DNA from: CAWCAW01 sp963793645 | Lineage (GTDB): Bacteria > Actinomycetota > Acidimicrobiia > Acidimicrobiales > UBA8190 | Direction of reading: 5' to 3' | Assembly (NCBI GenBank): GCA_963793645.1 | Contig: CAWCAW010000006.1 | Location: 558,001 to 622,000 of the forward strand | DNA: 64,000 nucleotides | Shown: one piece after another, positions 8,505-17,260 of the stretch | Layout: each line of letters starts with the position of its first letter | Numbering within the stretch: the first letter of the stretch is position 1 | The notes under the pieces: model-generated | Seen by the model: only the letters and a program-made list of their open reading frames with translations | What the model was told of the DNA's origin: nothing | The model's database searches: none | Position numbers and translations under genes: made by a program

Positions 8505-9401
8505 GTGACGCTGACCGAGAGCCGACCGTTCGAGCTGGCGCCGGAGGAGGTGGAGCGATTTGGCGCCGATGGCTTCGTCATCGTCGATCGGATCATTGAT
8601 CCCGCCCTGGCAGCAGCGGCCCTGGCACGATACGAAGAGCTCTTCTCGGGGCACTTCGAGACCGGCCTCTACCCTGACGAATGGAACTGGCGCGCCGAGC
8701 GCGACGCGCCGGACCTCACTCGCCAAATTTGCAACGCATGGAAGTCCGACCGCGCTATCGCGGCCGTCGTCTTGCGCGAGGACATCGCCAGAGCCTGCGC
8801 CCTCCTCGGCAGATGGCCCGGGGCGCGTCTCAGCCAGGACAACCTGTTGTGGAAACCACCAGGTGGTAGGCCTCTCGGGTTTCACCAGGATTCCAGCTAC
8901 GAGCAGTGGGCGGTACCCCCCGACTGGGTCAGCTGCTGGATAGCCCTTGATGACACCACAGCCAAGGGGGGCACCGTCGAATATGTGCGCGGTTCACACC
9001 AATGGCAACAGTGGGGAATGATCGAGGAGTTCCACGGACCACGGGACCCCCACCGCGAGCTGCGTGAGGCGGCCGCCGCAGCGGGTGTGGAACCCGAAAT
9101 GGTTCCCGTCGAGGTGCCCGCCGGCGGCGGCGCATTCCATGCCGGATGGACGTGGCATGGATCGGGGGTCAACCGGTCGGCCTTGCCGCGCCGCTCCTTG
9201 GTAGCCCACTGCATGTCTTCAGAGGCGCGCTTTCATGCCGACGCCGTTGGCTACCTCTATAGCCGGTACAAGCGGTTCGGGGATCAAGACATGGACGAGA
9301 CGTTTTTTCCCATTACGTGGCGCAGCGACGGATACCGGTCTCCATTCATCGAGCCCTACTGCGATCGTCGCATTGGTTGGGCCGGTGGGGGGGCCACGTA
9401 A
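8505..9401 (+). CDS. Phytanoyl-CoA dioxygenase (PhyH) family Fe(II)/2-oxoglutarate oxygenase
   Basis: A 298-residue double-stranded beta-helix oxygenase. The iron-binding HxD is in GFHQDSSYEQW near residue 127; the distal His and the 2-oxoglutarate-binding Arg are in WTWHGSGVNRS and LPRRS near residues 222-235. A bulge WIALDDTTAKGGTVEYVRGSH is typical of PhyH. GTG at 8505 has GGGGAGG four bases upstream and lies 17 bases after the glutamine synthetase homologue, implying one transcript. It would hydroxylate, and perhaps thereby dealkylate, a small metabolite of the amine pathway; this is inferred from context only. Confidence 0.83.
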   Translation: MTLTESRPFELAPEEVERFGADGFVIVDRIIDPALAAAALARYEELFSGHFETGLYPDEWNWRAERDAPDLTRQICNAWKSDRAIAAVVLREDIARACALLGRWPGARLSQDNLLWKPPGGRPLGFHQDSSYEQWAVPPDWVSCWIALDDTTAKGGTVEYVRGSHQWQQWGMIEEFHGPRDPHRELREAAAAAGVEPEMVPVEVPAGGGAFHAGWTWHGSGVNRSALPRRSLVAHCMSSEARFHADAVGYLYSRYKRFGDQDMDETFFPITWRSDGYRSPFIEPYCDRRIGWAGGGAT

Positions 9402-9656
9402 GTCGAAAATTCGCTATGACGTCGCTGACGCCCACTTGGAGGCGATCTTGGCATTGGATCGAGGCACACCAGACGTACCCGTCATGATTTGTCGATGTTG
9501 CTCCGTCCACCGACTCGGCTTTCGCAGCCCGCTCGGCGCGATTCTGAGCACCTAAAAGCGGGCGGGGAAGTTCCAGGAAATGGGCACAGTCCTTGGTCAC
9601 GTCTGTCGGTCCCAAGCCACTGGCGGAGCTCAACTGTCCATGTCATCGTGAATGTC

Positions 9657-10748
9657 ATGACCCGAAACACGGAATTAGTAGTGTGCGAAGGAGACGAGAC
9701 CGGTCAGGAGCTGTTGGAGCAAGCGTTGCGCGTGCTCGATCCCGACATCCTTGGTGTCTCGCTCGTACTCCATCGATTCGACCTGTCGTTGGAGAACCGG
9801 CGGCGCACCGGAAATGCGATCGTCACCGAGGCGGCTACCGCCATGCGTGACCTCGGGCTGGGTCTGAAGGCGGCAACCATCACCCCACCTGGGATTGGAG
9901 ACGTTGGCTCACCCAATCGGATCCTTCGGGAAGGTATCGGTGGGTCGGTGATCATCAGAACCGGCCGGCGCATCCCAGGCGTCAACCCCATCGCCCCCAT
10001 CGTTCATCCGATCGTTGTGGTGCGCATGGCCGTGGGAGACGCCTACGGAGCCGAAGAATGGCGGTCCGGGACGTCGGGGGCGATGGATGAACAGGCAGGA
10101 CGGACCGAGCGGATCGATCGAGCCACCTGCCGAGCGGTAGCTGAGTACTCGTTTCGGACAGCCCGCGACATGGGAGCGTGCGTCTACGGAGGGCCCAAGT
10201 GGACGGTCTCGCCTCTCTATGAGGGAATGTTGAAGGAGGAGATGGACGACGCCGCATTACGCCATCAGGGCGTGTCCTATCGGCCGACGCTGATTGACGC
10301 TGCATACGCGGGACTGCTGACGGAGTCTTACGAGCAGGCTCTCGTCATCCCGGCGTTGAACCGAGACGGTGACTGTCTATCCGATCTCGTATTGGCCCTC
10401 TTCGGCTCGATTGCCGGCGCCGAATCGGTATTGCTGAGCCTCGATGACGCCTTGGTCCCGGTTGTCGCCATGGCCGAGGCCCCTCACGGAACAGCCCCAT
10501 CGCTCTGCGGGAAGAACGTCGCCAACCCCATGGCAATGCTCTTGGCCTGCGCGGCCATGCTCGACTACGCCGGACGTCGTGATGATCCTCGCCTGGCAAC
10601 AGCATCTCGTGCGATTCGCAATGCGACGTTTGATACTGCCTCGGACGGAATCCGCACTTTCGACCTCGGTGGTCATGCTTCTACCAGCGACCTCGTTGAC
10701 AATGTCATCGAGCGATTGACGCAGCGCCTCTTGAGCGCCCGAACCTGA
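9657..10748 (+). CDS. Isocitrate/isopropylmalate dehydrogenase-family oxidoreductase
   Basis: A 363-residue beta-decarboxylating dehydrogenase-like protein. Family features are VVCEGDETGQELLEQAL at the N-terminus, the ITPPGIGDVGSPN loop, Arg/Lys-bearing segments, PALNRDGDCLSDLVLALFGSIAGAESVLL for the metal and hinge region, and AMAEAPHGTAPSLCGKNVANPMAMLLA, the NAD(P)-binding loop. Residues around the 2-oxo-acid site differ from true IDH or LeuB, so the substrate is open. ATG at 9657 fits the family N-terminus. The 255-base gap before it shows no gene. It follows the amine island in the same orientation and may complete it. Confidence 0.75.
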   Translation: MTRNTELVVCEGDETGQELLEQALRVLDPDILGVSLVLHRFDLSLENRRRTGNAIVTEAATAMRDLGLGLKAATITPPGIGDVGSPNRILREGIGGSVIIRTGRRIPGVNPIAPIVHPIVVVRMAVGDAYGAEEWRSGTSGAMDEQAGRTERIDRATCRAVAEYSFRTARDMGACVYGGPKWTVSPLYEGMLKEEMDDAALRHQGVSYRPTLIDAAYAGLLTESYEQALVIPALNRDGDCLSDLVLALFGSIAGAESVLLSLDDALVPVVAMAEAPHGTAPSLCGKNVANPMAMLLACAAMLDYAGRRDDPRLATASRAIRNATFDTASDGIRTFDLGGHASTSDLVDNVIERLTQRLLSART

Positions 10749-10820
10749 CGGCCCCGGGATGAGAAGATCTGAGATTCGATGCGACAACCTCGACCACGGC
10801 AACTCGACTGGCTCGGAGGA

Positions 10821-11234
10821 TTAGGAATCATCCTTAGACGTAACTGTCGACCGTGCTTTGGCGGTAGGGCTATGCCGCTCACGAAGAATGGCGATGCTCA
10901 GCACGACCGCTGTTCCCGTCTCCGCCACGATGGCCACAAAGCCGGAATAGGAGACTCCAGGTTCCTTGAAGTGGAACAGACCTCCAGGTAAGTACAACGT
11001 GAGGAGGTATCCACCGAGTACCCCGAGAGAGAAGAGGATGCCAGATGCCGCCATGAGCAAGCCTGGACGGATCATCAGGCCGATCGCAATGAGCACCGCG
11101 GAGATGGCTGTGAGCAGGAAGAGCCATCCCACGGTCGGGATGTAGCGGTAATGCTCCCCCTCGTAAAGGTTGAGGTGGACGATGGCGGTAGCTATGAGGA
11201 AGATCCCCGCTGTGGCGCGCAGAACGCGACTCAT
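10821..11234 (-). CDS. Small four-helix membrane protein of unknown function
   Basis: A 137-residue protein with four hydrophobic helices (about residues 7-25, 34-53, 57-80 and 96-115) and an N-terminal loop carrying HLNLYEGEHYRYIPTVGWLFL. ATG at 11234 has AGGAGG about 9 bases upstream. I do not recognise a named family with certainty. It is the last gene of a four-gene run with a cupredoxin and two ferritin-like proteins, about 100 bases after the second one, so a role in the same envelope function is plausible. Confidence 0.65.
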   Translation of the reverse strand: MSRVLRATAGIFLIATAIVHLNLYEGEHYRYIPTVGWLFLLTAISAVLIAIGLMIRPGLLMAASGILFSLGVLGGYLLTLYLPGGLFHFKEPGVSYSGFVAIVAETGTAVVLSIAILRERHSPTAKARSTVTSKDDS

Positions 11235-11334
11235 TGACCTCAGCCTCCTAGGTGGGCTGCCCTTGTCGATGACCGAAGATGGAGACATCCGAGGTTGCTG
11301 ACCTCGCGGCGATACCAGAGATGCTCGTGCCTTG

Positions 11335-12162
11335 TCAGCTCCCGAGGTCACTCGTTGACCGAGCTGAGCTGGTGGGGTTGAAGGCGTTCGGCACCGGGTA
11401 GTTGCCGAGGACCAGGTTCAATATGGCCGCGTGTTGCATCTCCACCGGATGAATGCTGGCCGCGGTCTGAATGGCCTTGGTGCTCGAGAGCGCCTCGATG
11501 CCCGATTGATACGTCTGGGCGGCGATGTTCTCGATCTCAAGGGCCAGCTTGGCCAATCCAGCCACGTCGGTCACCTGGCCGAACATCTGGTTCACGGTGG
11601 GAGTGAGGGCGGGATCGGTCTCGGTCACCTTGGCCTGGCCCGCCCCCGTCAAGATGGCATTCCAGGCAGCCGCATGCTGGGTGTGTTGGGCCATGGCCGT
11701 CGTCGCAAAGGTCACGATGGCAGGCGGAACGGTCCCGAGCTTGCCCGCCTGCGCCGCCTTGATCCCGGCCCCGTAGGCATAGACACCGAGGTTCTCCAGG
11801 CTGACGGCGAGGGCGGCCACCTTCAGGTCCCCTGTAAGGGTCGCCGGAGAGCTGGGTGCCTTGGTGGTCGGCGTCGCGCTCTTGGCGCTGCTGCCGCACG
11901 CAGCCAGTAACACTCCGCCAATGGCAGCGGCGCCGGCACCTAGCAAGAGTCCCCGACGACTGATGAGTCCAGGACCCGACTCCAACGGAACGTCTTCTTC
12001 GCCGTGACGGTCGCGGTTCGTTGCCACCCACTCGTCGACCGAGTCGCGAAGTGCCGGCAACGACACATCGTGGTGCAGGTCGTCGAGGTCCGTGGTCAGG
12101 CGGCTGAGCTCAGCCTCTGATATGCCAAGCGGGTCACGCCTGCGGTTCTGCGGGTCGGTCAT
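11335..12162 (-). CDS. Tat-type ferritin-like domain lipoprotein
   Basis: A 275-residue protein. After a ~65-residue charged N-terminal region comes a twin-arginine-like segment ISRRGLLLGAGAAA, a hydrophobic stretch and LLAACGSS, a lipobox, suggesting Tat export and lipid anchoring. Residues ~108-265 are a ferritin-like four-helix bundle with metal-ligand type motifs LENLGVYAYG, QHTQHAAAWN, EIENIAAQTYQ and VEMQHAAIL. The long N-terminus before the signal is odd but echoed in the upstream paralogue. Start overlaps the previous stop by ATGA. Likely binds iron or a diiron centre at the outer membrane face. Confidence 0.75.
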   Translation of the reverse strand: MTDPQNRRRDPLGISEAELSRLTTDLDDLHHDVSLPALRDSVDEWVATNRDRHGEEDVPLESGPGLISRRGLLLGAGAAAIGGVLLAACGSSAKSATPTTKAPSSPATLTGDLKVAALAVSLENLGVYAYGAGIKAAQAGKLGTVPPAIVTFATTAMAQHTQHAAAWNAILTGAGQAKVTETDPALTPTVNQMFGQVTDVAGLAKLALEIENIAAQTYQSGIEALSSTKAIQTAASIHPVEMQHAAILNLVLGNYPVPNAFNPTSSARSTSDLGS

Positions 12163-13034
12163 GACAGTGCTCCTTCGGTGGCGGGACGGGCCTGGTTGGT
12201 CGGGAAGAAGGCGTCGGGAAAACCCACCGAGCCAGCCGCAGCCGGCAGTGCCGACAGGGGATCTGGGGGGAGAGCGATGAGCTGTGGGGCGTTACCTTCG
12301 AGGAGTGCTTGCACGGCCAGCAAGATCGCCGCGTGCTGGGCTTCGACTCCCATGATGCTTGCGGTCACCTTTTTTGCGTTGGCGTCGCTGAGGGCCGCCA
12401 TGTTGGCGACGTACGTCTCGGCGGCCCCCTGCTCGAGCTCAAGTGCGAGAGCCACGACCTGAGCGGGCCCGGTGAGTCCCGGCTTGGCTTGGTTCACGAC
12501 CTTAAGGAGCGCCGGGTCAGGATTCGTCTGTTGTTTCCCGCCCAGCTGGGCGATGGCGGCGTTGAAGGCCTGCTCGTGCTGGGAGTGTTGGGACATGGTC
12601 ATCTGAGCGAATGCCTTCACCACCCCGTTGGCACTCGATCCACCGATGAAGGGCAGGGTGAGTGCTGTCTGGTAGGTCGCCACCGCCAGAACCTCGATCG
12701 AGGCAGCCGTCTGGAGGATCTGCACATCGGCCGGCTGGCTCGCAAAGGCTTTGCCGGCCAAAAGCGTGGCCAGAACAGCGCCCGCCCCAGCGGCACCGAG
12801 CATCGGTCCCCTGAACGCGCTCGGCATCAATCGGTCGCGCTCGGCGGCAAAGGTCTCTGCCTGTTCGGACTCGGGCTCGCCGCTGGCCCGGTGCTCTCGA
12901 CCGAGCTCCACCATCTCCGCCAGTGACTCGCGCGACGAGGTCATGGAATCGTTGTGCAGATCCCGAGACTCCTCGAGCAGCGGCACAAGAGCCGCACTGT
13001 CGATATCGGGGTGACCCCTGGGACGAAGTCGCAT
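12159..13034 (-). CDS. Ferritin-like domain protein, membrane-anchored or exported
   Basis: A 291-residue paralogue of the next gene downstream. A charged ~70-residue N-terminus precedes a hydrophobic segment (PMLGAAGAGAVLATLLAGKAF), then the ferritin-like bundle with SIEVLAVATYQTAL, MSQHSQHEQAFN, ELEQGAAETYVANM and GVEAQHAAILLAV, supplying conserved Glu/His ligands. No Tat arginine pair or lipobox is evident, so it may be anchored by an uncleaved helix. It overlaps the downstream gene by ATGA, so the two are probably made in a fixed ratio, perhaps as a heteromer. The cupredoxin gene is 73 bases upstream in the same direction. Confidence 0.73.
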   Translation of the reverse strand: MRLRPRGHPDIDSAALVPLLEESRDLHNDSMTSSRESLAEMVELGREHRASGEPESEQAETFAAERDRLMPSAFRGPMLGAAGAGAVLATLLAGKAFASQPADVQILQTAASIEVLAVATYQTALTLPFIGGSSANGVVKAFAQMTMSQHSQHEQAFNAAIAQLGGKQQTNPDPALLKVVNQAKPGLTGPAQVVALALELEQGAAETYVANMAALSDANAKKVTASIMGVEAQHAAILLAVQALLEGNAPQLIALPPDPLSALPAAAGSVGFPDAFFPTNQARPATEGALS

Positions 13035-13107
13035 GTCGTGTTCCTCCTGTTGCTTGCTATGTCAGAGATGCTTCGAAGAGTGGGGACGAATGCCTTGATG
13101 GCACGGG

Positions 13108-13527
13108 TCAGTTGGCGGAGACCACCAGGGTTCCGGTCATGAACTGATGAATGCTGCAGCGGTACGCGTACATTCCGGGCTTGGTGGGCGCGGTGAAATG
13201 CGCGGTCGAGCCTCCAGGGACATTGCCGGAATTGAATAACCCTGATACCGAAGTCAACGTGTGAGTGAGGGAGTCCTTGTTTTCGACAGTCACTGTGGCC
13301 CCCGGCTCCACCTTGAGGATGTCGGGACTGAAGGCGAAGTTGTCGATGGTGATCGTGCTGCCTGACTTGACGGAAGGTGACGACCCCGATGCGCCTCTGG
13401 TGCTCGATGAGCACGCCGCCAGGCTCACGGCGAGGGCTGACACCAACAGTGCCAACATCAGACGGCTTGTCGCCATGGGGCGCCGAGTGCGGTCGTCCTT
13501 GGTCGTGGAGTCTGTGGCCGGTGGCAT
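13108..13527 (-). CDS. Cupredoxin (plastocyanin/azurin-like) lipoprotein
   Basis: A 139-residue exported type-1 copper protein. An N-terminal region ends in a signal segment with lipobox SLAACSSS near residue 36; the mature part has FAFSPDILKVEPGATVTVENKD, a first His ligand in SLTHTLTS, and the C-terminal loop YRCSIHQFMTGTLVV giving Cys-His-Met ligands. GAGG stands 6 bases before ATG 13527; ATG 13476 is an alternative. It leads the ferritin-like operon, so electron transfer to the ferritin-like proteins is an attractive but unproven idea. Confidence 0.85.
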   Translation of the reverse strand: MPPATDSTTKDDRTRRPMATSRLMLALLVSALAVSLAACSSSTRGASGSSPSVKSGSTITIDNFAFSPDILKVEPGATVTVENKDSLTHTLTSVSGLFNSGNVPGGSTAHFTAPTKPGMYAYRCSIHQFMTGTLVVSAN

Positions 13528-13754
13528 CACTGCCTCTTCGGAGTCACTCTCCGTTTGGATGACACATCGTCGGAAATGCTGCTCACCGTCCGGACGTTTT
13601 CTCATACCAGGGCGACCTTTTCGGCAAATGAGAACGAACCCCGAGAGATATCGACCGACTTGCGATGATTCGACATCCATAGGTGGGTTCGGTATCGAAG
13701 AAGAACCGCAGTGATGAGTCTCCAGGGAACGCCTTGTGGGGCAGACTGTGTCCT

Positions 13755-14594
13755 GTGGGTTCCTTCGCGGAGCGCTTCCTGGCGGCCCGGTCCGAGTTCG
13801 GACCCCTTGTCTGGGGACTCGATCCATCTGGGGAGTTGCTTCAATCGTGGGGCCTAGGCGATCACCCCGATGGTCTTGATCTCTTCGTCGACGCCGTTTT
13901 GGATGCAGCAGTCGGCAGCGTTGGTTTGATTAAACCCCAAGCCGCCTTCTACGAGAGGCACGGCTGGAGAGGATTTCGGAGCCTCTGTCGCCTGATCACC
14001 GACGCCCGGCACGCCGGGCTACTCGTGATCCTCGACGCCAAGCGAGGGGATGTGGGGTCAACGAACGAGGCCTTCGCCGAGTCCTATCTGGCGGAGAATG
14101 CGCCCGTTCGAGTTGACGCCCTGACGGTTCATCCCTACCTCGGCTTCCATGCCATGGGCAGCTTCGTTGAACACGCCCGTCGATCGGACAGTTGCGTGCT
14201 CGTAGTCGTCCGTTCGTCGAATCGCGAAGGGCGGGCATTGCAATCGTCCGTCGATGCGGCGGGCAATACCGTGGAATCCGCGCTCCTCCAGGCAATCCGA
14301 GACTCGAACGCCGCTATTTGCCCAGATGCCATCGGACCGATCGGAGCCGTGATTGCGCCTACACATATCGAACCCGAGCTCGACCTTCGGTCGGCGAACG
14401 CTCTGTTTCTTGCACCCGGAGTCGGTGCCCAAGGAGCGTCTCCCGAAGACGTGGCCCACGTGTTCCGGCAGTGTCCCGATCGCGTCATGCCGAGCGCTTC
14501 ACGGTTGCTCTTGGAGTCAGGTCCGGAGGTCGCCAAGCTGCGTCACGAGGTTCAGGCACTAGCTAGTCGGTTCACGGAGCTGCTCGGGACCTGA
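13755..14594 (+). CDS. pyrF: Orotidine 5'-phosphate decarboxylase, type 2
   Basis: Catalyses OMP to UMP in pyrimidine synthesis. The catalytic charge network is seen in LDAKRGDVGSTN near residue 98; the substrate loop LVWGLDPS near residue 18, the phosphate-site APGVGAQGAS near 222 and the LIKPQAAFYE segment fit the ~275-280-residue mycobacterial subgroup. Start is uncertain: GTG at 13755 aligns with family N-termini but lacks a clear ribosome site; GTG at 13683 is possible. It stands alone, away from other pyr genes, divergent from the cupredoxin operon. Confidence 0.9.
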   Translation: MGSFAERFLAARSEFGPLVWGLDPSGELLQSWGLGDHPDGLDLFVDAVLDAAVGSVGLIKPQAAFYERHGWRGFRSLCRLITDARHAGLLVILDAKRGDVGSTNEAFAESYLAENAPVRVDALTVHPYLGFHAMGSFVEHARRSDSCVLVVVRSSNREGRALQSSVDAAGNTVESALLQAIRDSNAAICPDAIGPIGAVIAPTHIEPELDLRSANALFLAPGVGAQGASPEDVAHVFRQCPDRVMPSASRLLLESGPEVAKLRHEVQALASRFTELLGT

Positions 14595-14674
14595 CGCCCA
14601 CTCACAGGATCGTCGTTAACGAGGAGCTCCAGACGCCAAGAGGCGGTGGCCACAGGGATCGGTGCGCCTCACTG

Positions 14675-15631
14675 TCAGTGCATGGCAGTGCGTCTCGATC
14701 CTCGAAAGTCTGTCAAAGGCACGCCGGTCACGACGGTTGGCCCAGCGGCTCGAGCCGTGGCGGACCGCGGCAGCCCGAACATCGGTGCGAGCTCGCCGAA
14801 GTACGCCCCTCCAGCCACCTCGCTGACGACCTCCTCGGAGCTGTCGTCTCGACGTCGGACCAGTTGGATCGACCCCGACTCGACCGTGAAGACGAGCGAT
14901 CCTGGATCCCCTTGCTCGAAGAGGATCTCACCGTCGGCCAGAACCCGGTGCTCCACGACCGCGGAACCAGACACGACCCGAGGGCTGAGCTCGACGATGC
15001 GATCGGCCAAGGGCAGAAGCCGCTCGTCGTGAGTGGCGATGAGCACGGTCCGATCGGCGTCGGCGAGTTGCCGGAGCGTGGTGAGTACACCTTCCACCTG
15101 GATGTAGTCCAGGTGGGCGGTCGGCTCGTCGGCGAGGATGACCGGGGGGTCGAGCGCCAGGGCCCTGGCAATGGCCACCCGCTGCTGTTGGCCACCGGAC
15201 AGGGTGCCGGGCCGGTGCTCCATCCGGTCCCCAAGGTCAACCATCTCGAGCAGCCGGGCGGCACGTTGGCGTGCTTCGGTGCGCGACCGGCCCGCGGTCC
15301 GGCAGACGAGCTCGACGTTCTCGCGGGCGCTCAGCGAAGGGACGAGGTTGAACGCCTGGAACACCACCCCGACCGATGTCCGGCGATACCAGGTGAGGGC
15401 CTTGTTCCCCAGTCCGACGACTTCGGTGCCGTCGACACGGATCGAGCCGGACAGCGGCCGCAATAACCCAGCGATGGCGGACAGCAGCGTCGACTTCCCG
15501 CAGCCACTTGCGCCGAGGAGAAGTCCCAGTTCCCCTTTGTCCATGGCCAAGTTGAACCCATTAAGCGGCCTCAGCTTGTACCCTCCGCTCGAGTACTCGA
15601 CGGTGAGATCGGTCACTTCGAGGAGAGTCAC
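14675..15631 (-). CDS. ABC transporter ATPase fused to a C-terminal cyclic nucleotide-binding domain
   Basis: A 318-residue protein. Residues 1-218 are a MacB/LolD-type ABC ATPase: Walker A GASGCGKST, Q-loop VVFQAFNLVP, signature LSGGQQQRV, Walker B VILADEPTAHLD and a switch His in IATHDE. Residues ~225-318 look like a cNMP-binding fold: VLADGEILFEQGDPGSLVFTV, ESGSIQLVRR, and the phosphate-binding-cassette-like FGELAPMFGLPRSATARA. This fusion is unusual for the LolD class. GTG at 15631 overlaps the permease stop (GTGA). Allosteric control of export by a nucleotide or other small ligand is inferred. Confidence 0.83.
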   Translation of the reverse strand: MTLLEVTDLTVEYSSGGYKLRPLNGFNLAMDKGELGLLLGASGCGKSTLLSAIAGLLRPLSGSIRVDGTEVVGLGNKALTWYRRTSVGVVFQAFNLVPSLSARENVELVCRTAGRSRTEARQRAARLLEMVDLGDRMEHRPGTLSGGQQQRVAIARALALDPPVILADEPTAHLDYIQVEGVLTTLRQLADADRTVLIATHDERLLPLADRIVELSPRVVSGSAVVEHRVLADGEILFEQGDPGSLVFTVESGSIQLVRRRDDSSEEVVSEVAGGAYFGELAPMFGLPRSATARAAGPTVVTGVPLTDFRGSRRTAMH

Positions 15632-16767
15632 GCCGAGCCTCCGAAGGCGATGGCCGGATCGACGCGCGCTGCCCGGCGAGCAGGAAGGATGCTGGCCACC
15701 ATACCGACCACCACCGCCACCGCGGGAACGGCAAGGTAGTCCGAAGGTGACACCCGCACGGCCATTTGAGATCCGGCGGACATCGGGAGCTCGATGAGCA
15801 CCCCGATGATTGCCGCACTGAGCGCTACGAGAACGGCCTGGATCACCAAGCCGATGAAAAGATGCGCGCTCGGGGTACCCACCGCCTTCATAACGGCGAA
15901 GTCCCTCCGGCGCTCGAGCGCGGAGAGGTAGATGATGGCTCCGACGATGCCGGCGGCGACGGCCCATAACAAGATCTCGACTAACTGAACCGTCTGAGCC
16001 GCCTGGATGGTCGGACGTCCCAGATCGCTGCGGACCTGAGCCTCAGTGAGGGCGCTAAAGCCGGCCACCGGACGCGACGGCCTACCCCGGACGAGTACGG
16101 CAGTCGCCAGTGGCGCACCGTCGACGGTGAATCGGTCGGCTGCCTTCAAGGTAACGAACACCACGGGCACCCCGGCGAAGTAGGTGTCCCCGTCGACGAG
16201 ACCGACGACATTGAACCGGGTGCCATTGAGGTCGATTTTCTGACCGACCTTCGCACCGAGGCTCTCGTCGGCGACGACGGAGTCGTCCTGCCGGACCGGT
16301 GCACCCTCGACGACCCGCGGCGAACCGACACCGCCGGGAACGACCCCGATGACGTTGACGTCGCGTTCGGAGGAGGCCGGGAGGCCCGGGGAATCTGACG
16401 AACTGATCGCGCCACCGGTAAGAGCTCGGCTTACGAGGATCGGGTCCGCGGCCGTTACCCCCGGGACCCGCCTGATGGCGGCGGCGGTGCTGGTCGGGAA
16501 CGGGGCCGCGATCGTAAAGGGCCCGGGGCTCCCGCTGGGCACGAACCAAATGGGAGCACGCAGCGCGCTGACCGTGTCTCGGATCTCGACGGCGAAACTG
16601 TTGGCAACGCCGCTCATCATGAGGGCCAATCCGAACACGAGCCCGGTGGCGAGCGCAGCCAAGAAGAAGCGCCGCGATCTCCATTGGAGATCGCGGATGC
16701 TCGCAAGCCATATGGGCCCGATTGCATTGGCTCTCCCGAACAACGGGCGTCCCTGTCCGTTCGTCAC
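15628..16767 (-). CDS. ABC transporter permease, FtsX/MacB type
   Basis: A 379-residue membrane protein with the FtsX layout: one helix near residues 38-56, a ~200-residue extracytoplasmic domain, then three C-terminal helices (about 262-284, 305-332, 345-365) and the ending LPARRAARVDPAIAFGG that is typical of FtsX-type permeases. It pairs with the ATPase encoded immediately after it. Such complexes usually work mechanically on lipids, peptides or cell-wall hydrolases rather than as classical importers. Its start overlaps the stop of an upstream permease fragment by ATGA. Confidence 0.85.
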   Translation of the reverse strand: MTNGQGRPLFGRANAIGPIWLASIRDLQWRSRRFFLAALATGLVFGLALMMSGVANSFAVEIRDTVSALRAPIWFVPSGSPGPFTIAAPFPTSTAAAIRRVPGVTAADPILVSRALTGGAISSSDSPGLPASSERDVNVIGVVPGGVGSPRVVEGAPVRQDDSVVADESLGAKVGQKIDLNGTRFNVVGLVDGDTYFAGVPVVFVTLKAADRFTVDGAPLATAVLVRGRPSRPVAGFSALTEAQVRSDLGRPTIQAAQTVQLVEILLWAVAAGIVGAIIYLSALERRRDFAVMKAVGTPSAHLFIGLVIQAVLVALSAAIIGVLIELPMSAGSQMAVRVSPSDYLAVPAVAVVVGMVASILPARRAARVDPAIAFGGSA

Positions 16768-17042
16768 GGCACGGCTCCGTGAGGTCCGCCGATCGCGGAC
16801 TCCGTTCGACGGCCCGTCGCTGCGGCGACGAGTACCACGGCGCCGACGATGTTCACGAGTAGGTCAATGGCGGGCCAGGATCGCCAGCGGCGGCGAAACT
16901 CAGTGCGAAACGCGAGCCACACGGCTTCCAAGACGTCTCCCTCATCTCTCTCACCCAGTGTTGCGCCTCCACCTCGGATCGCCAAGGTGGCCAGTATGTG
17001 CGGATCCCGTCGTGCCAGCACCCCTTCCGCCTTGCGGACCAA
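16764..17042 (-). pseudogene. Fragment of an FtsX-type ABC permease N-terminus
   Basis: A 92-residue reading frame whose middle, EFRRRWRSWPAIDLLVNIVG followed by a hydrophobic run and GRRTESA, closely resembles the first transmembrane segment of actinobacterial FtsX-type permeases, which continue for 700-800 residues. Here the frame stops about 12 residues later, with the ATG of the next permease overlapping its stop. It may be a relic of a longer permease that still provides translational coupling, or a short functional membrane peptide. In-frame GTG at 16922 is another possible start. Confidence 0.45.
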
Positions 17043-17260
17043 TGATCGGCGCGAGTCGGGGACTTCGAGCCATCCTCACCACGGCCATGCGCCAGAGCTA
17101 GCCGTTCGCACGCCGGTCTCCCACGCAGGACGCACCCCCTGTTTGCAATGACCTCAGAGACCAAGAAAGATCGGCTCTGACCGAAACGACGGGTCAGCTC
17201 ATCGCTTCCTTGCAAGTCTCGTTTCTTCCTGGCAAGTAGCGGCACAGGTTCGGAGGGGGA

